Shown: positions 19,896-27,096 of the stretch, one piece after another
Position numbering within the stretch: position 1 is the first letter of the stretch
How the letters are laid out: the number at the start of each line of letters is the position of its first letter
Source of the DNA: Burkholderia arboris
GTDB taxonomy: Bacteria; Pseudomonadota; Gammaproteobacteria; Burkholderiales; Burkholderiaceae
Length of the DNA: 64,000 bases
Direction of reading: 5' to 3'
NCBI RefSeq assembly: GCF_902499125.1
Contig: NZ_CABVPX010000013.1
Location: 1-64,000 of the forward strand
Notes under the pieces: generated by a model
Told to the model about the DNA's origin: nothing
The model's input: the letters and a program-made list of their open reading frames with translations, nothing else
Databases searched by the model: none
Translations under genes and position numbers: made by a program

Positions 19896-20741
19896 ATGTG
19901 TCTGATTGCCTTCGACTGGCAGCCCGATGCCGCCGCCGGTCCCGTCTTTACCCTCGCCGCCAACCGCGACGAGTTCTTTCGCCGGACGAGCGCGCCGCTT
20001 TCGTGGTGGGAGGATGTGCCGGGCGTACTGGCCGGCCGCGATCTCGAAGCGGGCGGCACGTGGCTCGGCGTCTCGCGCGACGGCCGCTTCGCCGCGCTGA
20101 CGAATTTCCGTGCGCCGTTCGACATCCGCGCGGGCGCGCCGACCCGCGGCAAGCTCGTGTCCGACTTCCTCGGCGGCCCGTCCGTCGCCCCGCTCGACTA
20201 TCTCGGGCAGCTTGCCGAGCATGCGGCCGTGTATAACGGCTTCAACCTGCTCGTCGGCGACTGGCGGCGGCGCGAACTTGCCTGGTTCTGCAACCGTGCG
20301 CCCGAAGGCGAAAACACGGTCGCCGCGCCCGTCGCGATCACGCCCGGCGTGCATGCGCTGTCGAATGCGCGGCTCGATACACCCTGGCCGAAAGTCGTGC
20401 GCAAGCGCGCGGAGCTCGGCACGCTGCTCACCGACAATCCGAGCCCGTCGCTCGACGAGCTGATCGCGCTGATGCGCGACCCGCATGTCGCGGACGACGA
20501 CGCGCTGCCGCACACCGGCATCCCGATCGAGCGCGAACGCGCGCTGTCGGCCGCGTTCATCGAGACGCCCGAATACGGCACGCGCGGCACGACCGCGCTG
20601 CGCGTCACGATGAAGGAAGGCGTGCGGCTGACGGTCGAGATCAAGGAGCGCTGCGACGACGACGGTTCGCACCGCACCGTCCGCCCGGGTTCGTTCGAGC
20701 GCGCGTTCACGTTCGACCTCGACGCGACGCCGCCGCGCTGA
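19896..20741 (+). CDS. NRDE/TANGO2 family protein
   Basis: A 281-residue protein of the Ser/Thr-rich T10/NRDE (TANGO2-like) family. It starts with Met-Cys (MCLIAFDWQ), and the NRDE motif is at residues 23-26 (AANRDEFFRR). Other conserved blocks are GGTWLGVSRDGRFAALTNFR, and GTRGTTAL near the C-terminus. Animal TANGO2 has been linked to haem or acyl-CoA handling; the bacterial role is not settled. The first Cys could be an N-terminal nucleophile, as in related hydrolases; that is inference. ATG 19896 follows GAGAG. Confidence 0.88.
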   Translation: MCLIAFDWQPDAAAGPVFTLAANRDEFFRRTSAPLSWWEDVPGVLAGRDLEAGGTWLGVSRDGRFAALTNFRAPFDIRAGAPTRGKLVSDFLGGPSVAPLDYLGQLAEHAAVYNGFNLLVGDWRRRELAWFCNRAPEGENTVAAPVAITPGVHALSNARLDTPWPKVVRKRAELGTLLTDNPSPSLDELIALMRDPHVADDDALPHTGIPIERERALSAAFIETPEYGTRGTTALRVTMKEGVRLTVEIKERCDDDGSHRTVRPGSFERAFTFDLDATPPR

Positions 20742-20757
20742 ACGCACGCACCGCGCG

Positions 20758-21198
20758 CTAAGGCGCGCGCGTCATCTCCACGTGCGGCACGCCGGCTTCG
20801 ACGAACGGTGCGCCGACCGTCGCGAAGCCGTGCCGCAGATAGAACGACACCGCCGAATCCTGCGCGTAGAGCCGCACGGCGGCTTCGCCGCGACGCCGCG
20901 CGGCCTCCAGCAGCGCATTCAGCACGGCTGACCCGACGCCCTGCCCGCGCACATCGGCCAGCACCGCGACGCGGCCGATCGTGCCGGACGGCAGCAGCCT
21001 CCCCGTCGCGACCGCGCGGCGCCTTCCGTCCGCCGCGTCGATCCGGTACGCGACCACGTGCAGCGACAGCGGATCGTCATCGTCGAGCTCCCATTCCGGC
21101 GGAATCTGCTGCTCGCGCACGAACACCGCGTCGCGGATCCGCGCGGCATCGCCGCCCAGTACCGTCCAGTCGCCCGTTTCCACCACACCGTCCGTCAT
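20758..21198 (-). CDS. GNAT-family N-acetyltransferase
   Basis: A 146-residue acyltransferase with the GNAT acetyl-CoA-binding loop (VAVLADVRGQGVGSAVL) and the beta5 region (AQDSAVSFYLRHGFATVG). It resembles ElaA/YjcF-like small acetyltransferases; the substrate is unknown. The frame also has an ATG at 21210, but the ribosome site GGAGGC lies between that codon and ATG 21198, so the latter is the likely start. It precedes nothing co-directional closer than the alpha/beta hydrolase gene, 45 bp upstream. Confidence 0.85.
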   Translation of the reverse strand: MTDGVVETGDWTVLGGDAARIRDAVFVREQQIPPEWELDDDDPLSLHVVAYRIDAADGRRRAVATGRLLPSGTIGRVAVLADVRGQGVGSAVLNALLEAARRRGEAAVRLYAQDSAVSFYLRHGFATVGAPFVEAGVPHVEMTRAP

Positions 21199-21242
21199 CG
21201 CAGCCTCCATGCGGCGCGCACGCCTTCAGGCGCCCGCGCCCG

Positions 21243-22250
21243 TCATACGTCGTCGAATGCGGCCTTCAGCGCCGCGACCGCATCGGCATGGGCGGCCCGC
21301 ACCTCGGGGATGTAGCCGCCCATCTTGAAGAATTCGTGGATCATGCCGGGATAGCGGACCAGCGTGACCGCGTTGCCGGCCGCGCGCAACTTGTCCGCGT
21401 ACGCCGCGCCCTCGTCGCTCAGCGGATCGTATTCGGCCGTCGCGATCCACGCCGGCGCCACGCCCGCAAACGACGGCGCGCCGCGCGTGCCGTCGAGCGG
21501 CGCGAAACGCCAGTCGTCGCGGTCCGCCCGATCGCGCACGTATTGCGTGAAGAACCACTGGATCGTGTCCTGCGTCAGCAGGTAGCCGTTCGCGAGCCGC
21601 GCATGCGATTCGGTGTCCTGGTAGCCCGTCACGCCCGGATAGATCAGTAATTGCAGCGCCAGGCGAATGCCCGCGTCGCGCGCGAGCACCGCGCAGACGG
21701 TGGCGAGCGTGCCGCCCGCGCTATCGCCGCCGACCGCCAGCCGCGCGGCGTCGATACCGAACGTGGCGGCTTCGCGATGCAGCCACTGCAATGCGTCGTC
21801 GGCATCGTTCACCGCGGTCGGGAACCTGTGCTCGGGCGCGAGCCGGTAGCCGGCCGACAGCACCGCGCATTGCGCATCGTGCGCAAACATCCGGCACAGC
21901 GCATCGTGCGTGTCGACGCTGCCGACCGTGAAACCGCCGCCGTGGTAGTAGACGAGCGCGGGCAGCGGCTCCGCAAGACTCGGCTCGACCGGCAGGTACA
22001 GCCGCGCACCGATCGTGCGGCCGTCGCGCGTCGGTACCACGCATTCCTCCACCGAATGCATCGGCGCCGGTGCGACATCGAGAATCGGCGCGCTCTTCTC
22101 GTACGCGGCGCGCGCCTGCTGCGGCGTCTGGTGGTGATAGGACGGACGTTTCGCGCGCTCGATCATGTCGAGCACCTGGGCGATCTTCGGATTCAGCGGC
22201 ATCGGTGTGGACGGCGCCGGTGCGGCGCCGTGAACGGACAAGCTTGACAT
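21243..22250 (-). CDS. Alpha/beta hydrolase, hormone-sensitive-lipase (family IV) esterase
   Basis: A 335-residue esterase. The oxyanion-hole motif HGGG (YYHGGGFTVGS, about 103-106) and the nucleophile elbow GDSAGG with Ser177 define the HSL/GDSAG group. The remaining triad residues are probably Asp in AEYDPLSDEG and His in GMIHEFFKMGG. No signal peptide is seen from ATG 22250, so it is cytoplasmic. Substrates are probably short-chain esters. A terminator for the thioesterase gene lies just upstream. Confidence 0.9.
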   Translation of the reverse strand: MSSLSVHGAAPAPSTPMPLNPKIAQVLDMIERAKRPSYHHQTPQQARAAYEKSAPILDVAPAPMHSVEECVVPTRDGRTIGARLYLPVEPSLAEPLPALVYYHGGGFTVGSVDTHDALCRMFAHDAQCAVLSAGYRLAPEHRFPTAVNDADDALQWLHREAATFGIDAARLAVGGDSAGGTLATVCAVLARDAGIRLALQLLIYPGVTGYQDTESHARLANGYLLTQDTIQWFFTQYVRDRADRDDWRFAPLDGTRGAPSFAGVAPAWIATAEYDPLSDEGAAYADKLRAAGNAVTLVRYPGMIHEFFKMGGYIPEVRAAHADAVAALKAAFDDV

Positions 22251-22314
22251 GATGCCACGCGCGCACCGGGCGGGCATGGCGCGCGAAGTGCCGGAATCCC
22301 GTGCTGCAAAACAA

Positions 22315-22346
22315 ACGGCCCTGCCTCATTCCAGAGACAGGGCCGT
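22315..22346 (-). terminator. Intrinsic terminator after the PaaI-like thioesterase gene
   Basis: The stem ACGGCCCTG / CAGGGCCGT (22315-22323, 22338-22346) is followed on the minus strand by TTGTTTT. It lies 13 bp past the thioesterase stop. Confidence 0.7.
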
Positions 22347-22358
22347 GCGTGTGGAAGC

Positions 22359-22838
22359 TTACGCGTCGCTCGGACCGGGCTGCGCGTCCGGCGCCGTGCG
22401 CGAGCGTTGCCGCTTGATGTCGCGGCCCACCGCGAGCCGCCGCATGTACTTGAACGTACCGAGCGCCTTCGCGACGAAATTGCCGTCGCTGTCGCGCACT
22501 TCGCCTTCGCAGTAGGCCATCGTCGTCGAGCGGTGCATCACGCGCCCGTAGGCGCGCAACTCGCCGCGGCCCGGCTGCATGAAGTTCACCTTCATCTCGA
22601 CCGTGACGACGCCGACGCCGTCGTCGGTCAGGCTGCGCGCCGCCATCGCGAGCGCGATGTCCGCGAGCGTCATCGTCACGCCGCCGTGCGCGATGCTCCA
22701 CGTGTTCATGTGACGCTCCTCGAGCGGCAGCACGATCTCGCTCGCCCCGTCCTTCGCGGACACGAGCTGCACGCCGAGCAGGTCGACGAACGGGCTTTCG
22801 ATCGACGGGCCTTCCGTCGGAGTTGCCGCGTCGCTCAT
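22359..22838 (-). CDS. PaaI-family hotdog-fold thioesterase
   Basis: A 159-residue protein with a single hotdog domain. The PaaI-type active-site region is seen in HMNTWSIAHGGVTMTLADIALAMAA, with the HGG motif and the following acidic residue in the helix, and VEMKVNFMQPGRGE on the next strand. It probably hydrolyses a CoA thioester; the substrate is unknown. ATG 22838 overlaps the Dabb stop in ATGA, so the two are co-translated. Confidence 0.88.
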   Translation of the reverse strand: MSDAATPTEGPSIESPFVDLLGVQLVSAKDGASEIVLPLEERHMNTWSIAHGGVTMTLADIALAMAARSLTDDGVGVVTVEMKVNFMQPGRGELRAYGRVMHRSTTMAYCEGEVRDSDGNFVAKALGTFKYMRRLAVGRDIKRQRSRTAPDAQPGPSDA

Positions 22839-23149
22839 CGTGCGCTGTCGACGATGTAGTCGACGCACTCGCGCGATTCGGCCACCGCGACGACGAATTT
22901 CTTCACTTCCTGGTGAACCGGGTGCACCTGGTATGCGTCGAGCGCAGCCTTATCCGCGAAATCGGAGACGAGCACGATGTCGGCGGTCGCGTCGAGGCCG
23001 GGCGTCGCCACGCCGACGTCGATCTGCAGCGTACCCGGCACGAGGTCGCGGCAACCTTCGAGCTTTTCCTTCAGCTTCAGCGCGTTCTGTGCGCGCGTCG
23101 CGCCTTCGGCTGATTCCTTCAACTTCCACATGACGATATGTCTGATCAC
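22835..23149 (-). CDS. Stress-responsive alpha/beta-barrel (Dabb) domain protein
   Basis: A 104-residue dimeric alpha/beta barrel protein. The start (V/M)IRHIVMWKLK is typical of the family, and a conserved His and the DIVLVSDFADKAALDAYQVHP block follow. The best start is GTG 23149; there is no good ribosome site. Dabb proteins include heme- or substrate-binding and cyclase members, so no function is assigned. Its first codons lie inside the left 47-bp repeat of the island: the right-hand repeat still encodes VIRHIVMWKL followed by Asn and a stop. The gene's upstream DNA was therefore replaced by the island. Confidence 0.85.
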   Translation of the reverse strand: MIRHIVMWKLKESAEGATRAQNALKLKEKLEGCRDLVPGTLQIDVGVATPGLDATADIVLVSDFADKAALDAYQVHPVHQEVKKFVVAVAESRECVDYIVDSAR

Positions 23150-23171
23150 TTCGTTCGCTCCAGTTCGTGTT
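23125..23171. repeat. Left direct repeat (attL candidate), overlapping the Dabb start
   Basis: This is the left copy of a 47-bp imperfect repeat; the right copy is 32907-32953. The longest identical stretches are 16, 21 and 8 bp, separated by single differences. It includes Dabb codons 1-9. Confidence 0.75.
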
Positions 23172-23269
23172 AGTTCGTGAATTCGCCTGAAACCCTTACC
23201 AGTCGAGAATTTCACGCCCTTCCACCATTCGCTTACGTTCGCCCGAAATCGTGTCCAGCCGAGAAAAAA

Positions 23270-23290
23270 GGGGGTATAAAAGGGGGTATC
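23270..23290. repeat. GGGGGTAT doublet, left island end
   Basis: There are two direct copies of GGGGGTAT at 23270 and 23282. A similar doublet, with starts 11 bp apart instead of 12, is at 32820-32839 near the other island end, in the same orientation. They may be integrase arm-type sites. Confidence 0.5.
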
Positions 23291-23324
23291 ATTTCAACCA
23301 TCCTGAAGCGATACCCCCTTTTTT
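23282..23324 (+). terminator. Intrinsic terminator just before the integrase start codon
   Basis: The 9-bp stem GGGGGTATC (23282-23290) / GATACCCCC (23310-23318) is followed by a T tract ending at 23324, three bases before the integrase GTG. It would block read-through into the integrase, or the stem may be an overlap with integrase binding sites. Confidence 0.6.
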
Positions 23325-23327
23325 ACC

Positions 23328-24536
23328 GTGCCACTTACCGACATCAAGATCCGACAAGCGAAGGCAGGCAACAAGCCTACCAAACTTACCGACGGCAATG
23401 GTCTGTATCTGTTGGTGAAGCCGTCCGGCTCCAAGCTCTGGCGATACAGATACAGAATTGCGGGGAAGGAGAACCTCTTCACAATCGGCGAATATCCCAC
23501 CATCAGCCTTCAATCCGCACGTGCGGCACGTGACGATGCCCGTGAACTCGTCAAGAAGGGACTACATCCGTCACACGCACGGCAGGAAGTGCTGTCTGCG
23601 CGCATCGACGAAGGCAAAGCAACTTTCCGGGCCGTCAGTGATGAGTGGCTGGAGAAGAAGCGGAAGACTTGGACTGAGCAACACTTTGGCGAAGTTCTGC
23701 GCATGCTCGAAACCGATGCATACCCATACATCGGAAGCCGCCCCATTCGCTCTGTTACCGCTCACGATGTGCTTGCTTTGATGCGCCGGGTTGAAGAACG
23801 TGGCTCCCCTTCCGTGGCGATCAAGCTGCGCCAGTACGTGTCCAACGTGTTCCAATATGCGGTGATCACGCTTCGGGCAGATGCGGATCCGGCTTCTGTG
23901 TTGCGCGGATCGGTCCTGAAACCCCCGACAGAGAATGCCCGAGCACTGAGCCGCGAAGAACTGCAGAGACTCTTTCGGCAGTTGCCGACCTACAAGAGCA
24001 GACGAACTGCCATTGCGATTCGACTGCTGATGATGCTGTTCCCGAGAACGATCGAACTTTGTCGCGCGCGATGGGAAGAAATCGACTTGGGGGCTGCGGA
24101 ATGGCGCGTCCCGCCAGAGAAAATTAAATCTCGACGACAACACATCGTGCCGCTTCCCAAGCAAGCCGTGGGTTTGTTGCGCGAGTTGCAGGAGATGTAT
24201 GGAAATCGCGGGTATATCCTGCCGATTCTGCATAGCAATCGAAAGCGTCCATACATGAGTCGCGCAACGATCAATCAAGCGATCGCTTACATGGTTCCGG
24301 ACAACCCCGAACCGATAACAGGTCATGACTTTCGAGCAACTGCGTCGACCAACCTCCATGAAATGGGATGGAAGGACGAAGTCGTTGAAATGCAGTTGTC
24401 GCATAAAGACAAGGACAGGACTCGCTCGACGTACAACCATGCCAAGTACTTGGCAGAACGGCGCGAGATGATGCAGGTATGGGCAGACTGGCTCGACGAC
24501 GTCGAGGCAGATGTATGCCAAGACGCGGTACCATAA
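23328..24536 (+). CDS. Tyrosine-type site-specific integrase (P4 family)
   Basis: A 402-residue integrase that would insert and, with help, excise the island. The N-terminal DUF4102-like DNA-binding part (MPLTDIKIRQAKAGNKPTKL) recognises arm sites; the core-binding region is about 95-185; the catalytic domain follows. Catalytic residues are visible: Arg240 (LFPRTIEL), His333-x2-Arg336 (GHDFRAT), His359 (QLSHKD) and the nucleophile Tyr369 (RSTYNHA). All are present, so the enzyme looks intact. The start is GTG 23328, just after a terminator hairpin, with no strong ribosome site. The first codons are duplicated as a remnant at 33034. Confidence 0.94.
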   Translation: MPLTDIKIRQAKAGNKPTKLTDGNGLYLLVKPSGSKLWRYRYRIAGKENLFTIGEYPTISLQSARAARDDARELVKKGLHPSHARQEVLSARIDEGKATFRAVSDEWLEKKRKTWTEQHFGEVLRMLETDAYPYIGSRPIRSVTAHDVLALMRRVEERGSPSVAIKLRQYVSNVFQYAVITLRADADPASVLRGSVLKPPTENARALSREELQRLFRQLPTYKSRRTAIAIRLLMMLFPRTIELCRARWEEIDLGAAEWRVPPEKIKSRRQHIVPLPKQAVGLLRELQEMYGNRGYILPILHSNRKRPYMSRATINQAIAYMVPDNPEPITGHDFRATASTNLHEMGWKDEVVEMQLSHKDKDRTRSTYNHAKYLAERREMMQVWADWLDDVEADVCQDAVP

Positions 24537-24555
24537 ACGCTTCCATCAATGACCA

Positions 24556-24612
24556 CTGATGCGGCAGTAGCTGCGCCTTATGCGACAAGGTTCAGCGCCC
24601 AAACTTACGCCA
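24556..24612. repeat. Dispersed stem-loop repeat, copy 1
   Basis: One of three related sequences in the island (others near 25152 and 26277). The shared core is GCAGTA, a CTGCG, a small stem with a 7-nt loop (CCTT / AAGG here), and CAAACTTACGCCA. The stem bases differ between copies but pair in each. Confidence 0.5.
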
Positions 24613-24699
24613 CTGCATTGTGGATGGGCCATTACCGACAGAGGATTCAACCGGTCGACGCAATAGCTTGACGAAATCGTACAGCGGGTGTAGTGAAAA

Positions 24700-24999
24700 T
24701 TAGTGTCGTCGGGGTGGATCGGGTGGCATCTGACCACCAAATCTGACGTGTGCGTCAAAGGCGGCTAAAAGAACCCGCTGTGCATCGGGAAAGCTCTCTC
24801 CCGTTTTGCCCGCGAAGTTCTGAAGATCTTGAACGGCATGCGTGTACACCCCGCTCGCAAGGCAAATTTGAAGCGGCGCGCAACCGGCTAGGCTGGGATA
24901 TTGCTGAACGGCCTCTTCATAGTAACCGTCCATCGCCTGCCGCAGCTCGGCATAGGTGCTAGCTTGGATTACAGCGTCAATACGATCATCGGCCGTCAT
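24700..24999 (-). CDS. Hypothetical protein, 99 residues, island cargo
   Basis: I do not recognise this small protein. It is mostly helical by composition (MTADDRIDAVIQASTYAELRQ), has two cysteines (SLAGCAPLQICLASG), and ends in a Pro/Arg tail (GGQMPPDPPRRH). No signal peptide or membrane segment. CTGAGGGACGACA before ATG 24999 is a good ribosome site and supports a real gene. It lies alone between the integrase and a repeat-rich stretch, reading toward the integrase. Confidence 0.6.
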   Translation of the reverse strand: MTADDRIDAVIQASTYAELRQAMDGYYEEAVQQYPSLAGCAPLQICLASGVYTHAVQDLQNFAGKTGESFPDAQRVLLAAFDAHVRFGGQMPPDPPRRH

Positions 25000-25329
25000 T
25001 GTCGTCCCTCAGGGCAAGAGATAGACGAAGAACTTTAGGATAGCAGCCTGAGCACTTCGCGGGAAAGCACGGACACGGGAAACGTTTCGGCGATCATGCT
25101 TCAGGGGATTTGTGGCATCGACTTGGGTTCACAGCACCTTGTAAAGCCCGATAATGCAGTAGCACCTGCGCTTTATCTGACAAAGCCTGACGCAGTAAGC
25201 TACACAGATAGTTTTGGCGATGGGCCGCGTCCCCCTCAACAGTCTGTTGCAAAAGACAGTCGTTCAGCGCTTGAAATCACCAATCTGCCCGTCTTTTCGG
25301 ACCTATCCGGCGCATTACCGTGCCAGAGT
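25000..25329. other. Non-coding stretch inside the island
   Basis: No convincing gene is seen here. It contains copy 2 of the stem-loop repeat (25152-25195) and frames that are only antisense extensions of the coiled-coil gene to the right. Confidence 0.5.
25152..25195. repeat. Dispersed stem-loop repeat, copy 2 (most diverged)
   Basis: It aligns with copies at 24556 and 26277 over about 40 bp: ATGCAGTAGCACCTGCG, then stem GCTTT / AAAGC with loop ATCTGAC. The stem differs from the other copies by paired changes. Confidence 0.4.
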
Positions 25330-26022
25330 TCATTGCTGGAACTCCGGCGGTGGTTTCGTCCCAACAAGGATCTCCAATTCCCCTTTCATAAATCCAGGTT
25401 CAGCGGATTCGATGAGTGGCAGCCCTGCTGCATGAAACGCATGCATGAGTGCGATTCGCTGTTCAAGCGTGCCACCCTTCAAAGTAAGACCCACAGCCCT
25501 CTCATAACCACTGAAAAACTTCGTCTTGAGACCCGCAGCTGTAAGTGCCTGATTAAGATCCTCTCGGAATACAGTTGACTCCGGGTCGGCACCCACGAAC
25601 GTAAGCCAAAGTTCGATGCTCTTACCCTTTAGGGCGATAGCAAGTTGCCGGGCTTGTCCTAACGATACTCGGCGCCACGCCATTTGTGCTTTGAGGCGCT
25701 CCTGTTCCAGCCGTGCTTGCGCAACTTCAGCGTTTGCCTTGGCAGTCTCTGCCTCAGTCTCGGCTATTTGCGTTTTGAGACGGTCCTGCTCTACCCGCGC
25801 TTGCGCAACTTCGGCCTTAGCCTTAGCAGTTTCCGCCTCATTCGCCGCTATTCGCTCGTCAGCGAATTTTTCACGAATGCCGCCGCTCCAAAACACCCCG
25901 ATCGTACCTACAAGCGCGGATACGGCACCGACGACAAGAAGAATGTTAGCCCAGGAGAAAAGCGCGTCCGCCACTGGCTGTGTGATATCGAACATAGACC
26001 GAAAGAACCAACGTGGTTTCAT
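25330..26022 (-). CDS. Membrane-anchored coiled-coil protein of unknown function, island cargo
   Basis: A 230-residue protein. Residues 1-20 are a short cytoplasmic lead, one membrane helix spans about 22-44 (FSWANILLVVGAVSALVGTIG), then a highly charged coiled coil runs from about 52 to 115. The coiled coil contains a 28-residue tandem duplication (EAETAKAKAEVAQARVEQ and EAETAKANAEVAQARLEQ). The C-terminal about 105 residues form a soluble domain (IELWLTFVGADPESTVF ... ELEILVGTKPPPEFQQ) that I cannot name. The layout (anchor, stalk, sensor or effector head) is frequent in island genes. ATG 26022 is chosen because the longer frame is repeat DNA. Confidence 0.65.
   Translation of the reverse strand: MKPRWFFRSMFDITQPVADALFSWANILLVVGAVSALVGTIGVFWSGGIREKFADERIAANEAETAKAKAEVAQARVEQDRLKTQIAETEAETAKANAEVAQARLEQERLKAQMAWRRVSLGQARQLAIALKGKSIELWLTFVGADPESTVFREDLNQALTAAGLKTKFFSGYERAVGLTLKGGTLEQRIALMHAFHAAGLPLIESAEPGFMKGELEILVGTKPPPEFQQ
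25684..25839 (-). repeat. 84-bp tandem duplication within the coiled-coil gene
   Basis: Two in-frame units (25839-25756 and 25755-25684, the second missing its last four codons) encode near-identical Glu/Ala/Gln-rich heptads. Confidence 0.8.
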
Positions 26023-26120
26023 TGCGGAAGACGAATGAGCATGACCGACTCCCGATGATACAGTGGGTCGCGGACCGTTAGCGTGATGGTCAACCTTTGG
26101 GGATTCTGCACGGTTCGGAC

Positions 26121-26226
26121 TTGGCCGGGAGCTACCACTCGCCGTTGCCGACAACTGGCCGGATGACGAACTTCGAATTATCTTGCGCGGGTCGCTGGTA
26201 AACTCGTGCAGCCAAAGCAACTTTTC
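26121..26226. repeat. About 105-bp dispersed repeat, copy 1
   Basis: It aligns with 31642-31746 in the same orientation. Shared blocks are TGGCCGG, TGCCGACAACTGG, CGGATG and CAGCCAAAGCAACTTTT, with diverged sequence between. Confidence 0.6.
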
Positions 26227-26276
26227 CTGGTCACATGGGCGCGCAAACCTACGCAGCACCTGCACCCGTCACCCCA

Positions 26277-26334
26277 ATGATGCAGCAGTACCTGCGCCTT
26301 GCCTGATAAGGCTCAGCGCGCAAACCTACGCCAA
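26277..26334. repeat. Dispersed stem-loop repeat, copy 3
   Basis: It aligns with 24556-24612. The stem here is GCCTT / AAGGC with a 7-nt loop GCCTGAT, and the 3' block is GCGCAAACCTACGCCA. Confidence 0.5.
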
Positions 26335-26412
26335 GACCTACGCCACCCGGTTCCCGATAGACCGTTTCCGACCCATTGCTGCCAGCCATTCGGGGCGATT
26401 GACCTATGGTCG

Positions 26413-27096
26413 TCATCGCACTTCGTACTTAAAGCTGTTTCCGTAGCGCCCCACATTGGTGCCCCTAAAATGCTGGTCTCCGACGTTGAGAAGCCGTGGC
26501 AGTTGAAGAAGCTCACCGTTGCGCCCCGGTTCTTCATAGAGGTGTAACACGGCAACAAACAGGGCGGCAACTGAGTTGATGCAGTTCTTTAGGTTTGCCT
26601 TTGAAAAATGTACGTCGCGGTGGTGCTTAACCTTGTTATGGTCTTGCCACCAAATGGGTGGATGTCGCTCTGCCCAATCGATCCAAGGGTGGAGAGTCAG
26701 GCCGTATCGGGGAATTTGGACTTCAAATGCAATGAAATTTGAACATGCTTGGGAGATCACCCCAAAGTAAGCATTGATGCTTTCTGCGGTTGATTCCGGA
26801 TTGTGCTTCCGACAGAGCTGCTTGAGCACCACATCGACCTCTGAACTGGCGCCGAGTAGCAGTCGCGCGATCTCGATTGAATAGGTTGCGTCGTTGCCCG
26901 CGGCAAGGTCCACAAATCGTGAGAGACGATCTAGATCCTCCTCAAGGGCTAGGAAGTAGTTCCAGTGGACATATGAGTGAGATCTAAGTATCGCCACGAT
27001 GTTTCTCCGTCCGATTTCAATCGGGCCGTTGGTTGGAATCGATTGCCAACGGCCCACGAGGGCGTGTCTAAAGCTTCGCCTCGATGTGTGGCGCAT
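26413..27096 (-). CDS. Unknown partner protein overlapping the AAA/DUF4435 gene
   Basis: A 227-residue protein that I cannot name. It is rich in Trp, Tyr and His and looks helical and cytoplasmic. A striking block near residues 148-180 reads WWQDHNKVKHHRD followed by HFSKANLKNCINSVAALF. Proteins with a similar W-W-x3-N-x-V-K-H-x-R pattern and a following helix occur next to restriction and defence genes. A HEPN-type relation is possible but the canonical R-x4-6-H is not clear. The ATG at 27096 overlaps the end of the ATPase gene by 29 bp; a GTG just after that gene's stop is an alternative. Co-translation suggests the two proteins work together. Confidence 0.6.
   Translation of the reverse strand: MRHTSRRSFRHALVGRWQSIPTNGPIEIGRRNIVAILRSHSYVHWNYFLALEEDLDRLSRFVDLAAGNDATYSIEIARLLLGASSEVDVVLKQLCRKHNPESTAESINAYFGVISQACSNFIAFEVQIPRYGLTLHPWIDWAERHPPIWWQDHNKVKHHRDVHFSKANLKNCINSVAALFVAVLHLYEEPGRNGELLQLPRLLNVGDQHFRGTNVGRYGNSFKYEVR

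Larger units (their letters stand above)
26023..26412. other. Repeat-rich non-coding stretch in the island
   Basis: No gene is supported. It holds one copy of a 100-bp dispersed repeat (26121-26226) and copy 3 of the stem-loop repeat (26277-26334), followed by a segment with GACCGTTTCCGACCCATTGC, which looks like a remnant of a dispersed proteobacterial intergenic repeat. Confidence 0.5.

Noticed and set aside
25096..25578. A 160-codon plus-strand frame near the coiled-coil gene
   Set aside because: Mostly antisense to that gene and repeat DNA, without a ribosome site or recognisable domain.
24556..26334. Integron attC sites as explanation of the stem-loop repeats
   Set aside because: The expected RYYYAAC/GTTRRRY ends are not clearly present and no integron integrase is seen.
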